NCBI GenBank assembly: GCA_040954595.2 | Contig: CM082590.2 | Span: 1,302,001-1,366,000, forward strand | Source: Balanoglossus misakiensis | Taxonomy: Eukaryota; Hemichordata | Length of the DNA stretch: 64,000 nt | Reading direction: 5' to 3' | In this document: piece by piece, positions 13,166 through 22,995 of the stretch | Numbering within the stretch: position 1 is the first letter of the stretch | Layout: every line of letters begins with the position of its first letter | Made by a program: the position numbers and the translations under genes | The notes under the pieces: generated by a model | What the model was told of the DNA's origin: nothing | The model's database searches: none | Seen by the model: only the letters and a program-made list of their open reading frames with translations

Positions 13166-13400
13166 TTATTCATTTCAGCAGTTATCTGTGGGTGAGCATC
13201 TGTCACGATTTCTGATATCTGTAGACCAGTTATCTCCACCAAGCCTCTTTGGAACCCCTTCTTTTCCATGTTACACGACTTCTTGTCAGTCTCTCTTTTA
13301 TCAACAGTAGATAGTGACAGGATTTCTTTTGATTTGTTCTCCATTAAACTATAACTGCACTACTGGGCCGAATGACCAGGGGAGTCCATCCTTCCATCTC
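13166..13400 (-). pseudogene. transposase-like exon with both conserved Asp motifs
   Basis: Acceptor TATTTTTAG is followed by GDGRMDSPGHSAQ, then TAG at 13360-13362 where the family has Tyr, then CSYSLMENKSKEIL and MEKKGFQRGL and VTDAHPQI. The GDGR-D-PGH and TDAH blocks are hallmarks of a widespread transposase-derived family in fishes and marine invertebrates and probably hold catalytic Asp residues. The TAG could be one base change from TAC or TAT. The downstream donor (GTTTAC) is weak. The next expected block (D-WH-AKN) was not found. Confidence 0.65.
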
Positions 13401-13976
13401 CTAAAAATATCAAAATGAATATAATTTCTCAACTAAATTTCAATTCAGCGTAATTTGTCTTTCAATATGCTACATAAACAAAATTTCTAACAGGTGGCCT
13501 TCGACTCATGTCACATTCATTGGTGTGCATATGTATACCACTGTAGTTCATATTTGTTTGACATTATTGCACTGAAGTCTTTTTTGGGGGATATACATAA
13601 AATTTAGATCTATGATATCCATAATGTATGAAACAATAGTGACATACCAAGTAAAACAACATCCATATCCATGTTTTGCTTCAAAAATTACGAAACAGAA
13701 CTACAGGCAGTATCAACATTACTAAGCATGTTATGTTGTGAAAAAAAAAATTACAGATTGAAACAACCAGACATCAACAGTGAGAAAAGGCTCAAATTGT
13801 ATCATGGAAAAATTTGAAATTTCCCTTTAAAGTTGATGAGAAAGAATCACAAATAAAACCAACTGACACACTGGTCTGCTCTAGTTCATTTTCTTTTTTC
13901 ATATAAATGTTCTAAGAATAATGTGTTTTTCTTCATTACACAGTGGCATTGCAATATACATGTAAAGCGTACTTAC

Positions 13977-14282
13977 CCATTCCAGGTATAGTGCTGATCC
14001 AAGGAATTTGTGTTGAACTTCAACAAGTTGTTTGCAGCCTTCTAAACTGGATACTGGACTTATATTTCTTTTTGCTAAGACTAACAGCTGGTTCAAGTAT
14101 GTCAGACAAAATTGTCCATCTACTAGGTCAGGAATTTCCCTGCTGATTTAACATGTTGCACTCCATCCTCTGACTGAAAAGCTGTACAGTCATCTTCTGT
14201 CCCAGATGATTCATCGGTGCCAGAATCACCCCCTGCGTCTCCTTCACTGCCATAACAGACCTCAACACCATCAACGCCTTCA
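13977..14282 (-). pseudogene. acidic exon plus Cys-containing segment
   Basis: It follows acceptor CCCTATTTGTAG. The first about 50 codons are strongly acidic (EGDAGGDSGTDESSGTED). After a frameshift near 14130-14140 a second frame reads LVDGQFCLTYLNQLLVLAK and then GCKQLVEVQHKFLGSALYLEW, ending at a perfect donor GTAAGT (13976-13971). The second part resembles the zinc-binding region that precedes the catalytic domain in this transposase-like family; that match is from memory and moderate. A TTAA MITE begins 31 bp upstream of the acceptor. Confidence 0.45.
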
Positions 14283-14313
14283 CTACAAATAGGGAAGGAA
14301 GTAACCACATTAA

Positions 14314-15047
14314 GGTGGCATTGCATGAAAAGTTGTGATTTTTGCCAAATTTTACTTTTTTACATAAATCGGTAGGCCTAATACTGACCCACACCCTGAC
14401 TAATACGTCTTGGCGGAAATGGTGCATAATCACCCCAAAATAGCACTTTTCTGAATGAGTTCACAGCTTAACAAATAGGTGTCAACAATGCAAATGGCCG
14501 TTTTTCTCAGTTTGCATTTTCGCCGCTCTTGACAACTTCAGACGAAAATAGCTTCGCTCTGCGTTGGCCGAATTTGCTCAAATTTTAACTGGGGATTGTG
14601 TATGACCCATCCAACAAAACGGTATTTTTGTTAGTCGATAAAGTGTCCCTGGCGGGAATAAACTCTGATTCAATACAACTCGCCGTGAATTTGATCAAAT
14701 TTTACTAAAAATCTAACTTTCAAACGCTGTTACTCCTCAATGGAAGCAGATAACGCAAAACAAAATTACCGTTTTTTTGCACGTGTACTCTAGTTTCGAA
14801 TGACATATTAAGATGCACGATGCATGGTCAACTTTTTTACCTATTTTAAATTTCATGACATAATATCAAAAAATGTTTTTTTTCACCCAAAATCACCAAC
14901 ATTTCCGGGGATCAATAATATTTGCAACTCAAACAAAAGTTCAAAATCTCAGCTTCCAGAATATATATGGTTTATGGGGGTTTTAACTTTGTCTTTGATG
15001 AGAAATAGGCCTCTGAAAAAGTCTCGACGGTTTCATGCAATGCCACC
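14314..15047. mobile_element. TTAA MITE, 734 bp, copy A
   Basis: Ends GGTGGCATTGCATGAAA and TTTCATGCAATGCCACC form perfect 17-bp inverted repeats, flanked by TTAA at 14310-14313 and 15048-15051. It is nearly identical along its whole length to copy B at 38375-39109 in the same orientation, with only scattered substitutions and small indels. No transposase is encoded. TTAA target: piggyBac or Kolobok class. Confidence 0.85.
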
Positions 15048-15149
15048 TTAATCATGCAGGTATCATCAAGAACACCTCAAAAATAAAGTGCATGCATGAG
15101 TGAGGCTAGGCGTAGTTTTGGAAGCAAAGCGGACAAAATACGGCTAGGA

Positions 15150-15310
15150 CTAGGATACGGCTGGGGGGGGGGGGCGGCAAGTTTGTGTCATCGGTTTTCA
15201 AAATCAGGCCGACCCCCCCTTCACCCAGGACCAAAAAATGATGACCCCCCCCCCTTTCACATACCCAAAAATATGATGACCCCCCCCCCCCACGCCGAAA
15301 ACATTCGCTG
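15150..15310. repeat. G/C homopolymer-rich segment
   Basis: Runs of G (about 15163-15174) and repeated CCCCCCCCC blocks separated by ATGATGAC-like spacers. It resembles a decayed piece of the poly-C/G MITE interior seen at 16.1 kb. Confidence 0.6.
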
Positions 15311-15489
15311 TCCTGATCCTATGTACACTGTATGCAATAAAGGGAATGAGGCTCCTCACACCTCAATTATAAATTTCTTAAAGTATTATTGAAGTATATA
15401 ATAGTATATCATTGCAATAAAGAAATCTATGAACAGTGTAAATGACAAATCAATACAATAGTTGCTAGAATTGGTAAAACAAGAAAAGT

Positions 15490-16220
15490 GGCGAGGGTGG
15501 ACACCCCCTCCCACATAAGAAAATTTTGTAAAATACGGTGCTCAAAGTTGCATTTTAATGAACTCAAAAGCAAATTAACTCAATGTTAGGGTGGGGTGGG
15601 AAGAAGTCTGCCCTGGTACACTAGACAAACCAGCGAATAAATGCAATGTGGTGAAGAATGGAGGAGGTGGGTGTGGGAGGGGGTGTCCCTCTCCCACATA
15701 AGAAAATTTTGTAAAATATGTAGCGCAAAGTTGCATTTTAATGAACTCAAAAGCAAATTATCTCAATGTTTGGGAGGACCAATTTTACTGCACTCAAAGT
15801 TAGAAGATTTGGCGTCATCTTCGTCATGACATCATTTATAAAACTTCTAGTATATAGAAGATGCAGCGCCAAACTATCAGTTTAAACGATTATTCTCCTT
15901 TATGTATTTACTTTGTTAAATATTATCATCGGTGGGGTTGGGGTGGCAAGCACTCTGCCCTGGTACACTAGACAAACCAGCAAAAAATGAAATGTGGTGG
16001 AGAATGAAGGGGGTGGGTGTGGGAGGGGGTGAAAATTTTGTAAAATAAGGGGCACGAAACTGCAATTTTGTGGACTCAAAAGCAAAAGTTCGGTGGCAAA
16101 AGTATGTGAACCCCCCCCCCCCCCTAAACGTTTAAAAAAACCAGATGACCCCCCCCTTTTGGACTTCAAAATTTAAGTGACCCCCCCCCCCTGGATTTTG
16201 CCCCCCCCCCCCCAAATATG
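15490..16220. repeat. decayed tandem modules of the Harbinger-like MITE
   Basis: Three modules (near 15505, 15680 and 16020) share a GGGAGGGGGTG-type run, AGAAAATTTTGTAAAATA and TGCATTTTAATGAACTCAAA (the third partial), which also occur inside the complete MITEs at 11497-12275 and 18063-20133. The right end is a series of poly-C runs (16108-16213). No terminal repeats remain. Confidence 0.6.
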
Positions 16221-16760
16221 GTTTAAATTTACTACATCATTGGTAGTGTCAGAGAAAAATGAATTATTATCTGTCCATTACTTACTGTTTTGGGTCTATA
16301 AAGGATTCTGTTTGTTTGCTTGAACTGCATTCCCTCTTTTCTCTAAAAGATTCTTTTTTGGGGGTTGAACTACATTGTACAGTCCTTCTCGTTCTCTCTG
16401 TTCCAAAACAAATGAACAAGAGACAACAGCTAGTGAATATTATGGACTATTGTACCCTTGAGAATAGAGATATCTTAAACGTTATATTTGGAATATAGAT
16501 CAAGGATAGGAACAAAATGACTGCACTAATTTTTAATATGAAGAGTGATTGCATAACCAGTGGCTGTACTCTACTGTATAAATATACATGTATGCAACAT
16601 AATTTCACAAACAAAGACACGCATGGATTACTCAGGACAGTCACAACCAGTTCCAATTGGGTTACATTCCCATATTAAAAACAAAATAAATTAAGGATAA
16701 CCAGTGAACATATTCATGTCGAAAATGTTTATGGTCATCAGTACAACAATAAATACTTGC

Positions 16761-16853
16761 CTTGCCATTACACACTCTGTCTCAGAAGCTGACATGGTGT
16801 CACTGCCAATAGTGTCAATGCCAGACAAAACAGAATTGGTAGCACTACTGCCA
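16761..16853 (-). CDS. candidate exon with GC-AG intron
   Basis: The acceptor is a T run followed by TAG. The frame reads GSSATNSVLSGIDTIG and is Ser/Thr-rich. The donor side is GGCAAG|GCAAGT, the classic context of rare GC-AG introns. It enters in phase 2 from the 17.1-kb exon and leaves in phase 2 into the 14.28-kb exon, with both joins in frame. Confidence 0.45.
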
Positions 16854-17102
16854 CTAAAAAAAACAACAAGAAGGAAGGTATAATCACATGGACCACTTCG
16901 CAGATAGAATACACAGGGGTTTGTGGGACAGTTTGCATTCTGAGCTTGTGCGTTAGCCATGTACTAGACGCTATTTTGAACGCAAATACCCTACACAATT
17001 TTTTAACAGATCACCACAAATGAGTCACTATGATATGGTAGTTTTAAACTCAATGTTCTCACTTGTCCATTTTTAATTTAAAAATAAGAAATGTGCACAT
17101 AC

Positions 17103-17231
17103 CATTCAATATCAGACAGCTCATGTCTACTAGCACTATACATTATAGAGCTCACACCACCACAGATCGGTGTTAATGTCACTGGTAACCTTTCAAGTCT
17201 CTGGGATGTCTTCTTTTTAGTTTCATAATAA
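17103..17231 (-). CDS. candidate linker exon of the RAG1-N-like gene
   Basis: A pyrimidine-rich acceptor TTCAACTTTTCAACAG precedes an open frame YYETKKKTSQRLERLP that runs to a donor GTATGT. It ends in phase 2, which fits the next exon at 16853. The phase does not match the GTATAC donor at 17936, so an exon may be missing between them, or this join is wrong. No domain recognised. Confidence 0.4.
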
Positions 17232-17913
17232 CTGTTGAAAAGTTGAAATAATAATATTGAAATCTGCAGTGCATTTTGTTGATAATAAAATAGCTCACAA
17301 ATCACACAAAAGCGACAATTTTGAATACCCCTTCTCACCTCCCCCAGATGTCCTTCATTTGTATTTTCTAATAATAATTCTTTTTGGATCATTATTTTCA
17401 ATGTCAAGAAATTCTTTATTACACAAAATATCACATTATTTTTCAATGACAAATACTATTTGAGCGAAATCTACAGTGAATTGACAGCTACAAACAGAAT
17501 AGCAATGATATAAAAAACAATTTCAAAAACGAAAATATTCAACCTTGTAGACTCTTGAGGAGGGTAGAGGCCAGCCCCCAGCATGCCCCCCCTCCCCCGC
17601 ATGCCATTATTGTCGGCTCCCATGGCCAAGCACAAGTCGTCACAAGTTCACAACATATACGCTGAAATGTGAATTACTCAATTATAAACTACGTCGCAAT
17701 ATTTGTGTGTTTATGAAAATATATGGGAACGTACCCATAAAATTTATTATAATTTTTTTATTACATTCTGAACCATGGCAACTGACCAAATCACTTGTGA
17801 GTTATTTTATTTTGGCAAGTAAAGTATTATACAAACAAAAGTTAGGAGTTTTATGCTACAAAGTAAATTGTCATTATCATCAACTGTGCAGCTTTAAAAA
17901 AAAATTGAGGATT

Positions 17914-18059
17914 CTAGAAATTTGATAGCTGTATACTTGGATAATTCAGGGTCGCTTTCAGTTTTGCTGTGGCCCTCTGATTGAAGGTTTGTTGAGTCTG
18001 CGCTTTGATTTTTTCTTCTCTAACATCATACATGTTATCGGTAGCTGTCTTGACTTGCT
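17914..18059 (-). pseudogene. second half of exon 1, beyond the MITE
   Basis: If the MITE and one copy of its TAA duplication are ignored, the frame of the upstream half (DNDSEDV) continues without a stop for about 45 codons. This part is rich in Lys and Gln (KQVKTATDNMY, then REEKIKAQTQQTF). It ends at TAG 17914-17916 or at a possible donor GTATAC at 17936-17931. The frame continuity is strong evidence that the MITE landed inside a coding exon. Confidence 0.55.
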
Positions 18060-18560
18060 TTAGGCTGCATTCACAAACACCTCTGGAGGGGGGGAGGCAG
18101 GAGAATTGAGGGGGGATTTTAAAAAATTGAGGGTATGTAAGGGGGGATTTGAAATAATTTAGGGACTGTAAAGGGGGGGATTTGAAAACTTTGAGGACTA
18201 AATATTTATTTTGAGTCCACAAAAATGCAGTTTTGAACCCTTCATAATACAAATTTTTCTCATGTGGGAGGGGGACACCCCCTCCCACCCCCGTCATTCA
18301 TCAACACCTTTAAATAATTGACTGGTTTATCTAGTGTCCCAGGCCGGGGGACTTGCCCCCCCCCCCCCCCCCCAATGCTAACTTTGACCGCCGAAGGTTA
18401 AATTTGTCCTCCCCAACATACCGGTAATTGAGTTAATATGCTTTTGGGTTCATTAAAATGCAGTTTTGAACTCTGTATTTTGTAAAATTTTCTCAACCCC
18501 ACCCCCTTCACTTCTCGGTTTAAAATGTCTCCCAACACAGAATATAAATACTTAAAAAAT

Positions 18561-19852
18561 AGCGTCAAGGACACTGTGGTCCCATTTGAGGACATAGCAC
18601 ATAGCAACATAGCAATAAGCATATCTGCTCTGGAGGCCAAGATATGGAAAAGTAGGTCAAAGGTCACCTGAGGTCATACAAAATTTGGGCAAGAAATTTT
18701 GACCTTATACTGGTCCATGTTCAATAAAAACCAAACCTATAGCCTTATTGGTTAGCCTGGAATTAGGTATGCACATAATTAATGAGATATGCAGGTGTCA
18801 CAGGTGACCCCCAATTTTGGCTTTTCAATTTTGTGCCAACCCTCCAAACGCCAAGTCTGTACCTGCTCTGGATGCCAAGATATGGTAAAGTAGATCAAAG
18901 GTCACCTGAGGTCATGCAAAATTTGGGCAAGAAATTTTGACCCTATACTGGTCCATGTTCAACAAAAACCAAACCTATAGCCTTATTGGTTAGCCTGGAA
19001 TTAGGTATGCACATAATTAATGAGATATGCAGGTGTCACAGGTGACCCATATTTTGGCTTTTCAATTTTAGTCCCAACCCTCCAAACGCCAAGTCTGTAC
19101 CTGCTCTGGATGCCGAGATATAGGAAAGTAGGTCAAAGGTCACCTGAGGTCACCCAAAATTTGGGCAAGAAATTTTGACCCTATGCTGGTCCATGTCCCA
19201 CAAGAACGAAACCTCTAGCCCTATTAGTTAGCCCGGAATTAGGTATGCACATAATTAATGTGTTAAGCAGGTGTTACAGGTGAGCCCAAATATTTGCCTT
19301 TTATTTTGGCCCCATTGTGCTCACTGACCAATAGACAGTCACTGTACAGGACTATTGCACAGACCAGAATTCCACAATAAGACGTGGACATAGCTTAACC
19401 ATAGAGGTATAAGTAAAGGTATAAATTTAATAAAAAGACTAAAAAATTCATAAAACATAAAACATCCATGATATTAACTTAACACTTACAGGTCGATGTG
19501 AGGTTGACATAAGGTACATGCATACCAATTTTTAAAGCAATCTGACCAGTACATGTAGTTGTTGACTTTCACAGTTTTGATAAATTTCACATTTTACTGG
19601 CTAATTTGCATATTTTTGGGCCTGGCAACTTCGTTTGGACAAACTCCCATCTACAGCCCTGCCTGCATCTGCACACCAAATATCAAGGTGATACGCACAG
19701 CGGTTTTCAAGTTTTTGATGTGGACGGACATACATCCATCCATACATACATCCATCCATACATCCATCCATCCATACATACATACATACATACATACAGA
19801 CGCAACCCATCCCATAAGGTCCCATGGTATATAGGCCTATACCAATGGGACC
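18561..19852. mobile_element. nested repeat element with three tandem ~215-bp modules
   Basis: Three tandem copies (starting near 18625, 18870 and 19095) share GTCAAAGGTCACCTGAGGTCA, TTTGGGCAAGAAATTTTGAC and TTAGGTATGCACATAATTAA. They are followed by a (CATC/CATA)n tract at 19735-19798 and a terminal hairpin AGGTCCCATGG...CCAATGGGACCT. AAAAAAT/AAAAATA flanks suggest a short target duplication. A partial inverted copy of its end lies at 21449-21745; older relatives lie at 43.5-44.2 and 47.5-48.2 kb. Confidence 0.6.
19735..19800. repeat. (CATC)/(CATA)n microsatellite
   Basis: Alternating CATCCATC and CATACATA repeats inside the nested element. Confidence 0.85.
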
Positions 19853-20136
19853 TAAAAATAAAAACAATGTTCAGTTTTAATACCCACTGATAAGGGGAAA
19901 CATCAGTTTCAAATTCTTTTCATGGGAGCGCTGTTTTTCTTTTTTACAAGATAAATAGGTGATCTCTGATGTGTTTTGCTGTGTGAAAGAAAATGGGGGG
20001 GGGGGGATTTGAAAATTTTAGCAGTTCGGAAGGGGGGGATTTGAAAATATTTTGGGTTGTTGAGGGGGGCATATGAAAATTAACGGTAAAAAAATTGAAT
20101 TCTCCCCCCCCAGAGGTGTTTGTGAATGCAGCCTTA

Positions 20137-20592
20137 CATCCTCACTGTCATTGTCAAAGCATTTTTCTCTATTTTTACTCACTTTGCTCTTCCTACCTCC
20201 TTTGCTTGCAACATCACAAATAACACTCTCTCCACATGTGGGATGTTTTTGCCAGTCAACTACCTGGATCCCAGGTTTTCCTATATTTTTACTCACTTTG
20301 CTCTTCCTACCTCCTTTGCTTGCAACATCACAAATAACACTCTCTCCACATGTGGGATGTTTTTGCCAGCCACATATTGTTTATACGAATCGATACAGTG
20401 TTTACAATTCTTACAAAATTTATCCGGATGAACATCACTCTGATCACTGAGAATGTCGATGGAAAAACATAAATTTATATCAAGATAAAACTCACAGCAT
20501 GAATACGTTGTGCTAAGCAACTTTGACCCACAAATACGGCAGCGAATTGAAATAAAATTGCGATGAAAGTCAAAATCTCTCGCAGACGACAT
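20137..20592 (-). pseudogene. exon 1: RAG1 N-terminal-like zinc-binding domain
   Basis: ATG at 20592 opens MSSARDF, then CRICG, then HPDKFCKNCKHC, the CxxC...HPxxFCxxC pattern of the RAG1 N-terminal zinc-binding region. Invertebrates have transposon-related homologues of this part (N-RAG). After a one-base frameshift near 20375 the family's next motif follows, W-x2-H-x4-C with a second Cys, then SKGGRKSKVSKN. An 86-bp unit occurs twice (20170-20255 and 20284-20369) at 114-bp spacing, which is 38 codons, duplicating this second motif in frame. The reading frame ends in a 3-bp target duplication at 20134-20136, where a MITE begins. It is probably a DNA- or protein-binding zinc module; its function here is unknown. 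Confidence 0.65.
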
Positions 20593-21397
20593 TACGAACT
20601 CTGCATTCGGATTTGCCGCCTGTGCCGGTTGACGCCGTGACCATGGGAACCAAGAACAATAGACAAACGCAACCCATGCCACAGACCACACAGAAAACCC
20701 TAACCCTATCGACACACACCAGCCACTCTGTCATACATTGACGCACCCGAGAAAACTTGTTTCCGATATTAAAAAACTTATTACGAAAATAGCACTTAAA
20801 AGTACATGTCACAATTTCCGGTTTCACAAAAATCGAACAGAGAGATTGAAAAGTGTACCTGATTTGTACGATCGCGCATGATGATGAACGAACGCCATCG
20901 ATACCTGATAACTTCGTGTATCTTCGTATTTACATTCGGTACTTCCGACTTCGATCCGATCACCCACATATGGTTAAAACGCAGCAAAAACGAAGGCCGC
21001 TGAATAACTGAAAATTCGATACTGGAAAATTCCGAATCGAAATCTCGAAGAAATACACTAACAGCGCTTCAAAACGCACTGCGCATGTGCGAGCTTACTG
21101 GAGCAGCCCGGAAACAAACACACATGCTGGGTATACGAAGCCGAGTCTTGTGTTCCAATATCTTCCTGTTCAAAACGAACTCGTTTGTGGCGATGCACAA
21201 AGAAGTTACGATTTTACTACCGATGTCTTGTTATTATCTCGATTATGCCAGCCCCTACGTTCCATAAGGAGCGCCGGAGAATAAAAGACTGGTTCATTTG
21301 AAACGTATGTTTCCAATCAGCCGCAGCTCAGGTCAGCATGGTTGTCAAACTTTGCCTCTTGTTATGAAATCGTTTCGCAGTCAAAAGTAGCAGCAAA
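20593..21397. promoter_or_regulatory. candidate promoter region, possibly bidirectional
   Basis: This 0.8-kb interval is richer in CpG than its surroundings. It lies between the minus-strand ATG at 20592 and a plus-strand ATG with a perfect donor at 21398-21416. TGCGCATGTGCG at 21080-21091 is one base off the NRF1 consensus. No TATA box was assigned. Promoter activity is inferred only. Confidence 0.3.
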
Positions 21398-21416
21398 ATG
21401 AAGAGTCGCCATGCAG
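21398..21416 (+). CDS. candidate first coding exon (six codons)
   Basis: AAAATGAAGAGTCGCCATGC leads into CAG|GTAAGT, an ideal donor, downstream of the CpG-rich interval. Only about six codons precede the splice site, and no downstream exon was identified. It could be chance. Confidence 0.2.
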
Positions 21417-21448
21417 GTAAGTCGGGAAGTTCTGGCAATGTTCGTTTT

Positions 21449-21745
21449 TTTATTAGGTCCCATTGGTTTTTACCATGGGACCTTATGGGATCGGTTGCGT
21501 CTGTATATACATGTATGGATGGATGTATGTCTGTATGCCCGTCCACATCAAAAACTTGAAAACCGCTGCACGTATTATAACCTCGATATTTGGTGTGCAG
21601 ATGCAGGCTGGGCTGTAGATGATTGGGAGTTTGTTCAAATGAAGTTGTCATTGCCAAATATATGTAAATTAGCTGGAAAAATGTGAATTTGGTGAAGTAA
21701 CTCAAGAACTACTGGTCAGATTGCTTTGCAAAGTGGTGTGTATTT
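21449..21745 (-). mobile_element. partial copy of the nested-element end
   Basis: The reverse complement of 19500-19852 is recognisable: the AGGTCCCATTGG/CCATGGGACCT hairpin, TTATGGGATCGGTTGCGTCTG-like sequence, the (ATGG) tract, then TTTGGTGTGCAGATGCAGGC and CAATCTGACC-type sequence. It supports the hairpin as a true element end. Confidence 0.6.
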
Positions 21746-22285
21746 ACTTTATTGAGTTGTTTTAATTAGGCAGGAACTCCCTCCTGTGTTTCTTATAAAC
21801 ACAGCAAATTCCTGAATGATTACATAACTGGCTAAGTTTCAAGAGGCCAGCTGTTCTATTTAGTGTATGTACAGTACATATGCCATTGGCAGTTTATGGG
21901 TCAGTCAGTGTTTGCCCATTGATCTCTCTCTATGTGTGTGTGTCTGTCTGTCTGTCTGTATATGGCCATGTACTCCGGTGTAGAGTTTTTCTTGTGTAAT
22001 CCTTCAATGGGACCGCCTTGTCCTTGACGCGATTTTTTAAATTTCCTGCTTGTCATATATTTACAGTGTTTACTCCAGGATGTTGAGAGAAGGGGGGGGG
22101 GGGGAATGACCCCCTTAGTCCAATCATGATTTGCATAATTTATATTAATTAGGTAAAATATCAAGGAATGACCATTTTGAACATTTACTTACTAACTGCC
22201 TTCTTTCCATATTAAAAAACAGTATTAGTAAATTACAAAATTTTACATGAGAACTTGACAACACATTAACAGTTACAGCTTTTTT

Positions 22286-22995
22286 AGCTCTGCTGTCACT
22301 TGTGTCAGCCGAGCTGTAGCTGTAGGTTGATAAGTGTCTGTCTGTCGTCTGTCAACTTTTGGTATTTCAATCTCTTCTGTAAAACAACTTGCCATATTTA
22401 GCTGAAATTTGGTTGGAATGTGTGTTTTGGTGCCCTTACCTGATTTTGTTCATTTGGATATGATGGGGTCATAAATATGCAAATTAAATCTAAAAATAGA
22501 ATTTTTTGGTAAAAAAATCTTCTTTTCCCTAACTACATGTACGATGGAGCTGAAATTTGGTAGGAATGTGTGTAATGCTGTTCCTACCTGATTTTGTTAA
22601 TTTGGATTTGATGGGGCCATGAATATGCAAATTAGATCTAAAAATAGAATGTTTGGTCAAAAATCTTCTTCTCCATAACTACATGGACGATGGAGCTGCA
22701 ATAGGGTAGGAATGTGTGTTATGGTGCCCCTACCTAATTTTGTTAATTGGAATTTTGATAGGGTCATGAATATGCAAATTACAACCTTGGTGCTTCCTTG
22801 TGATTTTGTTCTTTAGGATTCAATTCTTTCTTTCTTTAGCACCATGAATCAAGCTCAATTTGGATAAATACTTGTGATGTCTATGTTTGGTTTGGTTCAA
22901 TAGAATACAATTGTTATGAATAAAAACCTAGGGTATTCATATCATTGCCCAGGTTACACTGTTAAAGTCAGCAAAGCTCTTTTGACCGACGGGTC
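22286..22995. repeat. insertion with three ~150-bp tandem modules
   Basis: Absent from the second half-copy, where ...ACAGTTTTTT runs straight into CTACTTTAAA. Modules starting near 22390, 22535 and 22665 share GAAATTTGGTTGGAATGTGT, CTGATTTTGTT and ATATGCAAATTA. The left end carries GTGTCAGCCGAGCTGTAGC and (GTCT)n. Confidence 0.55.

Larger units (their letters stand above)
18063..20133. mobile_element. TTA-target MITE inside a coding exon, with nested insertion
   Basis: GGCTGCATTCACAAACACCT and its reverse complement form the ends, with TTA duplicated at 18060-18062 and 20134-20136. Interior modules match the 11497-12275 sister in opposite orientation. That sister reads straight from CTTAAAAA to TAAAAACAATG, whereas here about 1.29 kb (18561-19852) is inserted between them. 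The element interrupts the RAG1-N-like exon. Confidence 0.75.
11196..20592 (-). pseudogene. RAG1-N-like zinc-finger and transposase-like gene, degenerate
   Basis: This entry covers the whole locus; its exons are listed separately. Order on the minus strand: RAG1-N-like zinc-binding exon (20592), lysine-rich coil (to about 17937), linker exons (17231 and 16853), acidic exon running into a Cys-containing segment (14282-13977), then transposase-like exons at 13400, 12493 and 11422. Splice phases agree for 17103->16853 and 16761->14282 (phase 2) and for 12389->11422 (phase 0). Damage includes a split first exon, frameshifts near 20375 and in the 14.1-kb exon, a TAG stop at 13360-13362, and absent exons between 13977 and 13400 and between 13166 and 12493. 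No exon for the usual C-terminus was found below 11196. That both ends belonged to one protein is inferred from order, strand and phase. Confidence 0.6.

Noticed and set aside
14128-14433. Minus-strand ORF crossing the MITE edge
   Set aside because: It mixes MITE end, intron and exon in a frame different from the acidic exon; a chance frame.
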